Shown piece by piece: positions 28,779-37,232 of a DNA stretch of 64,000 nt. The stretch lies in contig NZ_BMGD01000001.1 of the NCBI RefSeq assembly GCF_014639875.1, forward strand, positions 310,001 to 374,000. The letters are read 5' to 3'. The position numbers were made by a program, and so were the translations under genes. The notes beneath the pieces are model-generated. The model was not told where the DNA came from. It saw nothing but the letters and a program-made list of their open reading frames with translations, and ran no database searches. Numbering within the stretch: position 1 is the stretch's first letter; each line of letters begins with the position of its first letter. The DNA is from Blastomonas aquatica (GTDB lineage Bacteria > Pseudomonadota > Alphaproteobacteria > Sphingomonadales > Sphingomonadaceae).

Positions 28779-29643
28779 GCGCCCGCTGTTGGGCGCGATC
28801 GAGGCGGGCGGCACCAAGTTCGTGCTCGGCGTCGGCCATGGCCCCGACGAAGTCATCGAACAGCAGCAGATAGACACCCGCGATCCTGCGACGACGCTGG
28901 CCGATGTGAACGCCTTCTTTGCCCGGCACGAAGGGCTCGCCGCCATCGGCATCGGCTCGTTCGGACCGCTCGAACGCGACCCGCGCTCGGCGCAATGGGG
29001 GCACATCCTCGCCACGCCCAAGCCCGGATGGAGCCAGTTCGACCTCGCTGGAGCCGTGGCGCGTGCTTTCCGCGTCCCGGTCGCGTTCGACACCGATGTC
29101 AACGCCGCCGCCCTGGCCGAGGCACGGCTGGGAGCAGCGCGCGACGCAGCCGTCAGCGTCTACGTCACCATCGGAACAGGGATCGGCGGCGGGGTGATCG
29201 CCAACGGCGCCATCATCGGTGGTGCCGGCCATCCCGAGCTTGGCCATATGCGGCCGCGTCGCAGCGCCGACGACCATGGGTTCGACGGTATATGCCCGTT
29301 CCATGGCGATTGCCTCGAAGGGCTGACGAGCGGCCCCGCGATCAAGGCACGCTGGGGCGAATCGTTATCGCACCTGCCGACCGATCATCCCGGCCATGCA
29401 ATCATCGCGGGCTATCTTGCCGAAATGTGCAACACGCTGCGTGCCGTGCTCGCCCCCGATGGGATCGTGCTGGGTGGCGGGGTGATGGGCACGCCCGGGC
29501 TGTTCGAACGCGTGATCGAAGCCGCTGCGGGCAGCGACGGGGGCTATTTCGCGCTGCCCGCCGCGCAGGTAATCCGCCGCCCTGTCCTCGCCCCGGTATC
29601 GGGGCTGGCAGGCGCATTCCTGCTGGCGGCGGATCTGTTGTAA
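28768..29643 (+). CDS. ROK-family fructokinase
   Basis: A 291-aa ROK sugar kinase. The N-terminal phosphate loop is LLGAIEAGGTKFVLGVG, the catalytic region FDTDVNAAALAEARLGAA, followed by YVTIGTGIGGGVIANG. The zinc-binding segment is GHPELGHMRP plus CPFHGDCLEG, which is typical of bacterial fructokinases. It phosphorylates the fructose released by the GH68 enzyme. The start overlaps the GH68 stop by 11 bp, indicating coupled translation. It converges on yghU with six bases between stop codons. Confidence 0.9.
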   Translation: MPAERPLLGAIEAGGTKFVLGVGHGPDEVIEQQQIDTRDPATTLADVNAFFARHEGLAAIGIGSFGPLERDPRSAQWGHILATPKPGWSQFDLAGAVARAFRVPVAFDTDVNAAALAEARLGAARDAAVSVYVTIGTGIGGGVIANGAIIGGAGHPELGHMRPRRSADDHGFDGICPFHGDCLEGLTSGPAIKARWGESLSHLPTDHPGHAIIAGYLAEMCNTLRAVLAPDGIVLGGGVMGTPGLFERVIEAAAGSDGGYFALPAAQVIRRPVLAPVSGLAGAFLLAADLL

Positions 29644-29649
29644 GAGCCC

Positions 29650-30537
29650 TTATTCTGACTCTGCGGCAGCCAGCTTGTCCTGCGTCCGCAGTTCGAAATC
29701 GCTCGCATCATGCCGCTCGGGCAGCTGCTGGCTGAGGTCATCGCCCCAGGTCCGGTTGACGATCTTGCCGCGCTTGACCGCGGGCCGCTCGGCGACCTGT
29801 TCCGCCCAGCGCAGCAAATGCGTGTACTCCTGCGTCTGCAGGAACTCCGCGGCATCGTACACCACTCCGGTCGCCACACCGCCATACCACGGCCAGATCG
29901 CGATATCGGCGATCGAGTATTCATCGCCCGCCATATACGCATTGTCGGCCAGATGGCGGTTGAGCACATCGAACTGGCGCTTGGTCTCCATGGTGAAGCG
30001 GTCGATGCAATATTCGATCTTGATCGGCGCATAGGCATAGAAGTGACCGAAGCCGCCGCCGAGATACGGCGCGCTGCCCATCTGCCAGAACAGCCAGTTG
30101 ATCGCCTCGACCCGCTTGGCCGGATTGGTCGGCAGGAACGCGCCGAACTTTTCCGCCAGATACAGCAGCATCGAACCCGATTCGAACAACCGGGTGGGTT
30201 CTGCGGTGCTGTGATCGATCAGCGCGGGGATCTTGCTGTTGGGGTTGATCGCGACAAAATCGCTGCCGAACTGCGCGCCGCTGCGGATATCGATCATCCA
30301 CGCGTCATATTCTGCGCCCGAATGGCCTGCCGCGAGCAGCTCCTCGAGCAGGATGGTGACCTTCTGCCCATTGGGAGTTGCCATCGAATAGAGCTGCAAT
30401 GGATGCTTGCCGACCGGCAGGCTCGTCTCGTGCGTCGCACCGGCGATCGGCCGGTTGATGTTGGCAAACGCGCCACCATTGTCCTTGTCCCAGGTCCAGA
30501 TGGCAGGCGGGGTGTAATCGGCGGGGAAGTTGGTCAT
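29650..30537 (-). CDS. yghU: Glutathione-dependent disulfide-bond oxidoreductase YghU
   Basis: A 295-aa glutathione S-transferase-like protein of the YghU/YfcG type. The N-terminal extension NFPADYTPPAIWTWDKDNGGAF... is characteristic, followed by the thioredoxin fold (LYSMATPNGQKVTILLEELL), the glutathione-binding NSKIPALIDH and LFESGSMLLYLAEKFG, and an all-helical C-terminal domain. The family reduces disulfides using two glutathiones and lacks classical GST activity. ATG 30537 gives the standard N-terminus; the frame stays open further upstream without family similarity. Confidence 0.92.
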   Translation of the reverse strand: MTNFPADYTPPAIWTWDKDNGGAFANINRPIAGATHETSLPVGKHPLQLYSMATPNGQKVTILLEELLAAGHSGAEYDAWMIDIRSGAQFGSDFVAINPNSKIPALIDHSTAEPTRLFESGSMLLYLAEKFGAFLPTNPAKRVEAINWLFWQMGSAPYLGGGFGHFYAYAPIKIEYCIDRFTMETKRQFDVLNRHLADNAYMAGDEYSIADIAIWPWYGGVATGVVYDAAEFLQTQEYTHLLRWAEQVAERPAVKRGKIVNRTWGDDLSQQLPERHDASDFELRTQDKLAAAESE

Positions 30538-30637
30538 GGGCTCGGGGCTCCGCGAATGGGGTGGGTCAGCGACGGGAACATCGCGACTTGGGTCGAGTGA
30601 GGCGCAACATTGAACAATCCCGCAGGCATCCGACAAC

Positions 30638-30669
30638 AAAAAAGGGCGACCATTTCTGGCCACCCTTTT
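30638..30669 (-). terminator. Rho-independent terminator of the small membrane protein gene
   Basis: On the minus strand an 11-bp stem (AAGGGTGGCCA against TGGTCGCCCTT, with two G-U pairs) and GAAA loop is followed by TTTTTTG. It lies 35 bp after the stop at 30704. Confidence 0.85.
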
Positions 30670-30703
30670 CCGAATCAGTACCTAAAACCTTCTTGCGAGG
30701 GGC

Positions 30704-30928
30704 TCAGGGGCTGTTGGGCTCATCATCATCAGCGATGATGATGATGCCACCGATCACGGCGGCAGCGGCAACGACACCAATGATGATGCCGGTGCTGCCT
30801 TCTGCGTTTGCTTCTTCGCTCGAAGCGCTGGACACGCGGGCTGCGGAAGTCGCAGCCTGTGCCAGAACCGGAGCGCCGACCATGGTGGTCAGAGCAAGCG
30901 CAGCAAGTGCGGTCTTTGCAAGTTTCAT
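30704..30928 (-). CDS. Small exported protein with C-terminal membrane helix
   Basis: A 74-aa protein with a signal peptide (MKLAKTALAALALTTMVGA, cleavage near LAQA), a short Ser/Glu-rich spacer, a hydrophobic helix (GIIIGVVAAAAVIGGIIIIA) and an acidic tail DDDEPNSP. The orientation would put the tail in the cytoplasm after signal cleavage, or the protein may be a periplasmic/outer-envelope peptide. GAAGGGAC serves as ribosome site and a strong terminator follows, so it is a monocistronic, probably abundant transcript. Family unknown. Confidence 0.7.
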   Translation of the reverse strand: MKLAKTALAALALTTMVGAPVLAQAATSAARVSSASSEEANAEGSTGIIIGVVAAAAVIGGIIIIADDDEPNSP

Positions 30929-31281
30929 AGAATTGTCCCTTCAGACGTGCTGCTAGCACTGGCGGTATCCCACAGCCTCTTCGCAATTGCAACATGCGTT
31001 GGGCGCAATTTTGAGCAATTTCATCGCTCTTTTCAGGTGCTTCCCCACGGTTGCAAGTCACAAGAAAGTAACATTCGTGTCAATAAGCGCGATTCCAAAT
31101 AGCTATCGCGTGTAGATAGCCAGCTTCTTGTCGGCGTCGCGCAAGTGGGTGTGTGATCCAAGCAGAAACCCTGCGGATGTGACGGGTAACTTCCTCCAGA
31201 ATGACGCAATCGGGCGAATCACCCTCGACTCGCCTCAACAGACGCGTCAGTCTGCCGAAGGAACAAACAGGGGCCACAAGC

Positions 31282-31291
31282 GGGGGGGGGG
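31282..31291 (+). repeat. Run of ten G residues at the comM start
   Basis: Ten consecutive G bases end five bases before the ATG of comM and occupy the Shine-Dalgarno position. Homopolymer runs of this length are slippage-prone, so their length could vary and alter ribosome binding. Confidence 0.9.
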
Positions 31292-31296
31292 CATTC

Positions 31297-32808
31297 ATGG
31301 TCGCGATCGTCCAGACCGTGGCGTATCTGGGGCTTGAGGCGCGCAGCGTCGAGGCGCAGGTGCAGATATCGCCGGGGATGAACAAGGGCATCGCGGTGGT
31401 CGGCCTTCCCGACAAAGCGGTGGGGGAAAGCCGCGAGCGGGTCCGCGCCGCCATCGCCTCGCTGGGCCTGTCGCTTCCCCCCAAGCGCATCACCGTCAAT
31501 CTCTCGCCTGCGGACCTGCCCAAGGAGGGATCGCATTACGATCTGCCGATCGCTCTCGCGATGCTCGCGGCGATGGGCATCATCGATGCCGAGCTGGCGA
31601 GCGAATATGTCGCGGTGGGCGAACTCGCGCTCGACGGGCGTATCGCCGCATCGCCCGGCGTGCTGCTCGCCGCGCTGCATGCCTCGGCGACCGGGCGCGG
31701 GCTGATCTGCCCCGCAGCGCAAGGTGCCGAGGCCGCATGGGCGGGCGGCATCGATGTCATCGCCGCGCCCGATCTGCTGACCCTGCTCAACCACCTCAAG
31801 GGCAACGGTCGGCTGAGCCCACCCAGGCCGGGAATCGCCGAGGAGCCCGTGCCGGGGCCCGACCTCAAGCAGGTCAAAGGCCAGGAGACCGCCAAGCGCG
31901 CGCTCGAGATCGCGGCCGCCGGTGGGCACAACATGGTGATGACCGGGCCACCGGGCGCGGGCAAATCGCTGATGGCATCCTGCCTGCCCGGCATATTGCC
32001 GCCGCTGACCCCGGAAGAGGCGCTCGAGGTCTCGATGGTTGCATCCGTCGCCGGCACGCTGACCGATGGCCGCATCAGCCGCGCGCGCCCGTTCCGCGCC
32101 CCGCATCACAGCGCATCGATGGCGGCTTTGGTCGGCGGCGGGCTCAAGGTGCGCCCCGGCGAAGTCTCAATGGCGCATCTGGGCGTGCTGTTCCTCGACG
32201 AACTGCCCGAGTTTCAGCGTACCGTGCTCGATTCGCTGCGCCAACCTCTCGAGACCGGTGAGGTCAGCGTCGCGCGCGCCAACGCGCATGTCACCTTCCC
32301 TGCCCGCGTTCAGATGATCGCGGCGATGAACCCGTGCCGCTGCGGCCATCTGGGCGATCCGGCACTGGGATGCTCGCGCGCGCCGCGCTGCGCGGCGGAT
32401 TATCAGGCCAAGGTCTCCGGGCCATTGCTCGACCGGATCGACCTGCACGTCGAGGTTGAAGCCGTCACCGCTGCCGACCTGACCCTACCCCCGCCCGCCG
32501 AAGGTTCGCGCGAGGTCGCCGCCCGCGTCGGCGCCGCCCGCGCGCTCCAGACCGCGCGCTATGCTGACATCAAGGCGCGAACCAATGCCGAGATCGATGG
32601 CGAAGCGCTGGAACGCCACGCCACCCCTGACGAACCGGCGCGCCAGCTTCTTGCCCGCGCGGCCGAAGCGATGCGGCTATCAGCGCGCGGCTATACGCGC
32701 GTGCTGAGGGTGGCGCGCACGATCGCCGACCTGAGCGGCGCAGAGACGGTGGGCAGGGTGCATGTCGCCGAAGCGTTGAGCTATCGCAGAAGGGCGCCGG
32801 TGAGGTGA
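31297..32808 (+). CDS. comM: YifB/ComM-family Mg-chelatase-like AAA+ ATPase
   Basis: A 503-aa protein. An N-terminal S5/Lon-like domain (ISPGMNKGIAVVGLPDKAVGESRERVRAA) is followed by a Mg-chelatase AAA+ module with Walker A GPPGAGKSLMASCLPG, RPFRAPHHSAS, Walker B LGVLFLDELPEF, sensor AMNPCRCGHLGD, and a C-terminal Mg_chelatase_C domain. ComM is a hexameric branch-migration helicase that helps integrate DNA during natural transformation. ATG 31297 matches the family N-terminus. The frame stays open upstream through the G10 run to an ATG at 31201, so a longer product cannot be fully excluded. Confidence 0.92.
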   Translation: MVAIVQTVAYLGLEARSVEAQVQISPGMNKGIAVVGLPDKAVGESRERVRAAIASLGLSLPPKRITVNLSPADLPKEGSHYDLPIALAMLAAMGIIDAELASEYVAVGELALDGRIAASPGVLLAALHASATGRGLICPAAQGAEAAWAGGIDVIAAPDLLTLLNHLKGNGRLSPPRPGIAEEPVPGPDLKQVKGQETAKRALEIAAAGGHNMVMTGPPGAGKSLMASCLPGILPPLTPEEALEVSMVASVAGTLTDGRISRARPFRAPHHSASMAALVGGGLKVRPGEVSMAHLGVLFLDELPEFQRTVLDSLRQPLETGEVSVARANAHVTFPARVQMIAAMNPCRCGHLGDPALGCSRAPRCAADYQAKVSGPLLDRIDLHVEVEAVTAADLTLPPPAEGSREVAARVGAARALQTARYADIKARTNAEIDGEALERHATPDEPARQLLARAAEAMRLSARGYTRVLRVARTIADLSGAETVGRVHVAEALSYRRRAPVR

Positions 32809-33138
32809 AGGCGGTCACTGCCCGAGCTATTGGCCACCTCAATTTCACCGCTCGCCGGCGGCGTTCCAATTCCCACTTGATCCAGACACTGTGACATATC
32901 GAAAGACTTGGCCGCACCTGCGCTTTGCCTCAGAACCCCGCCGCCATCTCCAAAGCGCCAATCTGCTGGGCAATTGCGACCGAAATCCATTGGTGGAGAG
33001 AAACGCGATTCTCCTCGGCGACCCGCGTAGCCGCAGTCTTTCAAGGCAGGCGAGCTTAATGCAACCGATGCTTTGGCCATGCCGTGGTTCTCTTGGCTTA
33101 CCGCCAGCCAATCCCTCACCCCAGCCACCATCGTTACA
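32809..33138. other. Intergenic region without recognised gene
   Basis: 330 bp between comM and the convergent 3-hydroxybutyrate dehydrogenase gene. Short frames on both strands show no family resemblance, no good ribosome sites and irregular codon use. It may be a decayed gene. No strong terminator or repeat is visible. Confidence 0.5.
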
Positions 33139-33921
33139 TTACTGCGCCGTCCACCCGCCGTCGATCGGCAGTGCGGTGCCGGTGATCTGGGCGGCGGCAG
33201 GCGTGCAGAGGAAGGCGGCGAGTTCGCCGATCTGTTCGGGGGTGACGAACTGGCCCGAGGGCTGCTTGGCGCAGAGCAGCTTGTCGCTGGCTTCCTCCAC
33301 GCTGAAGCCCTGTTCCTGCGCCATCGCCTCGATCTGCTTTTGCACTAGCGGTGTGTGAACCCAACCGGGACAGATGGTGTTGCAGGTGATGCCGGTGCCT
33401 GCGGTTTCCAGCGCGACCACCTTACCCATGCCGACGACCCCGTGCTTGGCAGCGACATAAGCGGACTTGTTGGCGCTGGCAACCAGACCGTGTGCCGATC
33501 CGATGTTGATGATGCGGCCGAAGCCCTTGGCGCGCATGTGCGGCAGCGCGGCCTGCATGCCGAAGAATACGCCCGACAGGTTGATCGCGATCACCGCGTG
33601 CCACTTTTCCGCAGGGAAATCCTCCACGCTCGCGGTGTGCTGGATGCCGGCATTGTTCACCAGGATATCGACCGAACCAAAGCTACTGACACACAGATCG
33701 ACCATCGCTGCGATGTCATCGGGCTTGGAGATATCCGCGCTGCTATAGACCACCTTGACGCCATGCTCTGCCTCGATCGCGGCACGCTCCTGCTCGATCG
33801 CCTCGTCCTCGCCAAAGCCGTTGATCACCAGGTTTGCGCCTTTGGCGGCGAGCACCTGGGCAATGCCTAGGCCGATCCCGCTGGTCGATCCGGTAACGAT
33901 AGCGTTCAATCCGTTGAGCAT
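33139..33921 (-). CDS. bdhA: 3-hydroxybutyrate dehydrogenase (SDR family)
   Basis: A 260-aa short-chain dehydrogenase. The cofactor motif is TGSTSGIGLGIA, followed by LVNNAGIQHTASVEDFPAEKW, which is close to D-3-hydroxybutyrate dehydrogenases. The catalytic triad is Ser in NIGSAHGL and Tyr-Lys in YVAAKHG, and the C-terminal VTPEQIGELAAFLC is typical. It interconverts 3-hydroxybutyrate and acetoacetate with NAD, usually in polyhydroxybutyrate turnover. ATG 33921 (MLNGLNAIVTG) fits; a start 11 codons upstream is unlikely. Confidence 0.9.
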   Translation of the reverse strand: MLNGLNAIVTGSTSGIGLGIAQVLAAKGANLVINGFGEDEAIEQERAAIEAEHGVKVVYSSADISKPDDIAAMVDLCVSSFGSVDILVNNAGIQHTASVEDFPAEKWHAVIAINLSGVFFGMQAALPHMRAKGFGRIINIGSAHGLVASANKSAYVAAKHGVVGMGKVVALETAGTGITCNTICPGWVHTPLVQKQIEAMAQEQGFSVEEASDKLLCAKQPSGQFVTPEQIGELAAFLCTPAAAQITGTALPIDGGWTAQ

Positions 33922-33970
33922 CGAATAACTCCCTCGATGGTGCATGGCTGGCATGCGGTGTGGCGTGAGG

Positions 33971-34005
33971 TGGCGTGGCGTGGCGTGGCGTGGCGTGGCG
34001 TGGCG
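33971..34005. repeat. Seven tandem copies of TGGCG
   Basis: A pentanucleotide microsatellite (TGGCG x7) between arsC and bdhA, ending five bases from the arsC stop codon, with extra degenerate units on its left. It lies in the upstream region of bdhA (50-84 bp before its ATG), so copy number could affect its promoter spacing. Confidence 0.9.
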
Positions 34006-34009
34006 GTGG

Positions 34010-34387
34010 TCAGTCCGCGGGTGCCTCGACGGTCAGCAGCGTCGCCACGGTCTCGCTCGGGCGACACAGGCTGACGGCGTGCGGCGTCACCACGATCGGC
34101 CGGTTGATCAGGATCGGGTGCGCCATCATCGCATCGATGATCTTGGCATCGGTGGCGCTCGCGTCATCAAGCCCAAGCTCCCTGACCAGCGGCTCCTTGG
34201 CGCGTAGCAGCCCGCGCGCGCCCTCACCCGCGCGCGCGATCAGGCTTTCCAGCGTGTCGCGCGATGGCGGGGTCTTGAGGTATTCGATCACCTGCGGCTC
34301 GTGACCGGCCTCGCGGATCGCGGCGAGCACGTTACGCGAGGTTCCGCATCTGGGATTGTGATAGACAGTGATCTGCATCGGGGTCAT
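34010..34387 (-). CDS. arsC: Arsenate reductase, glutaredoxin type
   Basis: A 125-aa ArsC of the thioredoxin fold. The catalytic Cys14 lies in YHNPRCGTSRNVLAAI, and the anion-binding arginines in the C-terminal half (NRPIVV and LCRPSE) match the glutaredoxin-dependent class. It reduces arsenate to arsenite with glutathione. No arsB, acr3 or arsR lies nearby, so it may be a general ArsC/Spx-like reductase. The start may be ATG 34387 or the ATG three codons later (MQITVYH). It begins six bases after the ssb stop and is probably cotranscribed. Confidence 0.88.
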   Translation of the reverse strand: MTPMQITVYHNPRCGTSRNVLAAIREAGHEPQVIEYLKTPPSRDTLESLIARAGEGARGLLRAKEPLVRELGLDDASATDAKIIDAMMAHPILINRPIVVTPHAVSLCRPSETVATLLTVEAPAD

Positions 34388-34392
34388 CCCGA

Positions 34393-34944
34393 TCAGAACG
34401 GCACATCGTCGTTGAGGTCGTCGTCGAAGCCGCCGCCCGAACCACCGCCGCCGCCCCAGCCACCACCGGAACCGCTGCCCGAGCCGCCACCTGAGCCGCT
34501 GTCGTTGAAGCCGCGTCCGCCGCCCGAACCGCCGCCGCTGCTGCGACCACCGCCGCCGCCGCCGCCAAAGTCACCACCGCCACCGCCGCCGGGCTTGCCG
34601 TCGAGCATGGTCATCACCGCGCCGGGCCCCTGCAGCACCACTTCGGTGGTGTAGCGGTCCGCGCCGGACTGGTCCTGCCACTTGCGGGTGCGCAACTGGC
34701 CTTCGACATAGATCTTGGAGCCCTTGCGCAGGAAGCGCTCGGCCACGCCGACCAGGCCTTCGCCGAAGATCGCGACGGTGTGCCAGTCGGTACGCTCCTG
34801 CTTTTCGCCCGAATTGCGGTCCTTCCAGCTTTCGGTGGTGGCCAGCCGCAGATTGGCGACCTTGCCGCCGTTCTGGAAGCTGCGCACTTCAGGGTCGGCA
34901 CCCAGATTGCCGATCAGAATGACCTTGTTGACGCTGCCCGACAT
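34393..34944 (-). CDS. ssb: Single-stranded DNA-binding protein
   Basis: A 183-aa SSB. The N-terminal OB-fold (about 1-112) starts [20 protein letters not shown] and contains [10 protein letters not shown] and the conserved [15 protein letters not shown] long glycine-rich linker follows, then the acidic tip [11 protein letters not shown] that recruits partner repair and replication proteins. It binds ssDNA as a tetramer. The tip is intact. The promoter lies upstream of 34944. Confidence 0.97.
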   Translation of the reverse strand: MSGSVNKVILIGNLGADPEVRSFQNGGKVANLRLATTESWKDRNSGEKQERTDWHTVAIFGEGLVGVAERFLRKGSKIYVEGQLRTRKWQDQSGADRYTTEVVLQGPGAVMTMLDGKPGGGGGGDFGGGGGGGRSSGGGSGGGRGFNDSGSGGGSGSGSGGGWGGGGGSGGGFDDDLNDDVPF

Positions 34945-35014
34945 ATGCTTTCCCCGGAATTCAATGCTGTGATGGATGGACCGGGCGAGAGTTCGCTCCG
35001 GACTGTTGTGCCGT

Positions 35015-36871
35015 TTATAGCCCTAAAGCCGTCGCGGTCCAGAAGGTAATCCCTGCGGCGACCCATGCCAGGCCGAACAGATACGCCAGCATGAAGATGG
35101 GCCATTTCCAGCCGTTGGTCTCGCGCTTGGTCACCGCGATCGTCGAAATGCATTGCGGCGCAAAGACGAACCAGGCGAGGAACGCCAGAGCAGTGGGCAG
35201 CGACCAGCGCCCCGCCAGCCGCTCGCCCAGCGCCAGCGCCTCGGTCTCCTCGTCGGGTGCGTCGATCGCATAGGTTGTCGCCAGCGCCGAGACCGCGACT
35301 TCGCGCGCCGCCATCGCCGGGATCAGCGCCAGCGCGATGTCGCGGCTGAAGCCGATGGGGGCGACGACCGGCTCGAGCACGCCTGCAATCCGTCCGGCGG
35401 CCGAATATTCGGACTGGCTCATGCTGCTGCCTGCGGGCACCTGCGGATAGGTCAGCAACAGCCACAGGCCGATGGTGACGGCAAAGATGATCGTGCCCGC
35501 GCGGCGCAGGAACAAAGCGGCGCGCTGCCAAAGGCCCAGCGCCAGATCGGTGATCCGTGGCAGCTGGTATTTGGGCATTTCCATCAGGAATCCGCTCGCG
35601 CCGCCCTTGGCGACGGTCGAGCGCAGCACCAAAGCGACCACCATCGCGCCGATGATGCCGAAGACATACAGCCCGAACAGGACGAGCCCCTGCATGCCGA
35701 TTCCCGGGCCGACCGCAACCTGCGGGATGAACGCGGCGATGATCACGGTATAGACCGGCAGCCGCGCCGAACAGGTCATCAATGGCGCGATCAGGATGGT
35801 AGTCAGCCGGTCCTTTTCGTCCGAGATGCTGCGTGTCGCCATGATCCCGGGAATCGCGCAGGCGAAGCTAGAGAGCAACGGGATGAACGAGCGCCCCGAC
35901 AGGCCGACCCCTGCCATCATCCGGTCCATGATGAACGCGGCGCGTGCCATGTAACCGGTCGCCTCCATCAGCAGGATGAAGAAGAACAGGATGATGATCT
36001 GCGGCAGGAAGACGACCACCGAGCCGACGCCTGCAATGATGCCATCGACGATCATCGACCGGAAAAAGCCTTCGGGGATCGTTGCGCTGGCAAGATCGCT
36101 CAGCGCCGCTGCGGCAGCTTCGAGCCCATCGGCAAAGGGCGAGGCCCAGCTGAACACCGCTTGGAAGATGACGAACAGCAGGGCGAACAGGATGATCGGC
36201 CCGGCAAAGGGATGCAGCAGCACACCATCGGCGCGGTCGGTCCAGCGCCGGCTGTCGGTCTGCGAGACGATCGCGGCATGCGCGATGGTTTCCGCCCGCC
36301 TGCGCCGCGCGCGCATGTCGGGCTCGCCCAAGGGGGCTTGCGGCGCCTGCTTGGCGAGGATCACCGTATCGAGCGCTGCGGCAAGCTCGGTCAGCCCCTT
36401 GCGCCGCACCGCGACCGTAGGAATGACCGGAACGCCAAGGTCCGCCGCCAGCCGCGCGGCATCGAGCGTCAATCCGTCGCGTTCGGCAAGGTCTACCATG
36501 TTCAGCGCAACCACGGTGGGCAAGCCCAGCGCCAGCAGCTCGAGCGCGAACACCAGGTGCTGGTCGAGATTGGCCGAATCGAGCACAATGATCAGCGCTT
36601 CGGGCTGGCGTTCGCCCGCCTGGCAGCCCATCACGACGTCGCGGGTGACCGCCTCGTCGGGGCTGGTCGGATCAAGGCTGTAGCTGCCGGGCAGATCGAT
36701 CAGTTCGCCGGGGCGGCCATCGGCAAAGGAAAAGCGGCCCGATTTGCGTTCCACCGTAACGCCGGGGTAATTGGCGATCTTCTGGCGTGCACCGGTGATC
36801 GCGTTGAACAATGCGCTCTTGCCGGCGTTGGGATTGCCGACCAGAGCGATCAGTGGCTGGTGGCGGGTCAT
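35015..36871 (-). CDS. feoB: Ferrous iron transporter FeoB
   Basis: A 618-aa membrane GTPase for Fe2+ import. The N-terminal G domain carries G1 [16 protein letters not shown], switch/G2 [11 protein letters not shown]3 DLPGSYSL and G4 NMVD. A helical spacer follows, then two Gate domains with paired hydrophobic segments ([32 protein letters not shown] and [21 protein letters not shown], each described in part). It is shorter than E. coli FeoB (about 770 aa), as in many alphaproteobacteria. Its start overlaps the feoA stop by four bases, so feoAB is a coupled operon. Confidence 0.95.
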   Translation of the reverse strand: MTRHQPLIALVGNPNAGKSALFNAITGARQKIANYPGVTVERKSGRFSFADGRPGELIDLPGSYSLDPTSPDEAVTRDVVMGCQAGERQPEALIIVLDSANLDQHLVFALELLALGLPTVVALNMVDLAERDGLTLDAARLAADLGVPVIPTVAVRRKGLTELAAALDTVILAKQAPQAPLGEPDMRARRRRAETIAHAAIVSQTDSRRWTDRADGVLLHPFAGPIILFALLFVIFQAVFSWASPFADGLEAAAAALSDLASATIPEGFFRSMIVDGIIAGVGSVVVFLPQIIILFFFILLMEATGYMARAAFIMDRMMAGVGLSGRSFIPLLSSFACAIPGIMATRSISDEKDRLTTILIAPLMTCSARLPVYTVIIAAFIPQVAVGPGIGMQGLVLFGLYVFGIIGAMVVALVLRSTVAKGGASGFLMEMPKYQLPRITDLALGLWQRAALFLRRAGTIIFAVTIGLWLLLTYPQVPAGSSMSQSEYSAAGRIAGVLEPVVAPIGFSRDIALALIPAMAAREVAVSALATTYAIDAPDEETEALALGERLAGRWSLPTALAFLAWFVFAPQCISTIAVTKRETNGWKWPIFMLAYLFGLAWVAAGITFWTATALGL

Positions 36872-37131
36872 TCGGCGGCTTCCGCGCCGAATTTGGGCTC
36901 ACGCAAGGTAATGGCGCGGGCGTGCGCGCGGCGGATCGCCACGGTCATCCGGCCAATGCTCAGCGCGATCGGATCGCGCCCGAAAAAGATGCCACGATGG
37001 CGGATGCTGACACTCGCACCTTCATCAACGCCCAGCGCACGCAGCCTTTTGCCCTCGTCTGAAGGCAGGACGCTCCAGTCGATCGCGGCAATTTCCGCGC
37101 GCTGGCCGGTGGGAAGCTGGTCAAGAAGCAT
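36868..37131 (-). CDS. feoA: Ferrous iron transport protein FeoA
   Basis: An 87-aa SH3-like FeoA protein (MLLDQLPTGQRAEIAAIDW, then LRALGVDEGASVSIRHRG), thought to stimulate FeoB through its G domain. ATG 37131 matches the family start. ATGA overlap with feoB gives translational coupling. A Fur-like GATATTGATA sequence lies close upstream. No feoC is visible. Confidence 0.92.
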   Translation of the reverse strand: MLLDQLPTGQRAEIAAIDWSVLPSDEGKRLRALGVDEGASVSIRHRGIFFGRDPIALSIGRMTVAIRRAHARAITLREPKFGAEAAE

Positions 37132-37147
37132 GATGGTGTTGCGAACC

Positions 37148-37160
37148 GCTATCAATATCG
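37148..37160 (-). promoter_or_regulatory. Possible Fur-type site upstream of feoA
   Basis: On the minus strand GATATTGATAGCG resembles two GATAAT units of a Fur box, 17-29 bp upstream of the feoA ATG. The second hexamer is degenerate. Iron-dependent repression of feoAB is expected from known biology, but this site is weak. Confidence 0.3.
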
Positions 37161-37232
37161 GAGGTGCGACGCCAGCGAATTCTTGTACCACTGGCGCTTG
37201 GCGCAGCGATGTCGCTCGGCTAGTCCAGCGCG

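Noticed and set aside
32781-33358. Overlapping frames on both strands between comM and bdhA
   Set aside because: No recognisable domain, one overlaps bdhA antisense, and neither has a good start; treated as intergenic.
34010-34387. arsC as part of an arsenic-resistance operon
   Set aside because: No arsR, arsB/acr3 or arsH is nearby; it sits behind ssb, so only the single gene is called.
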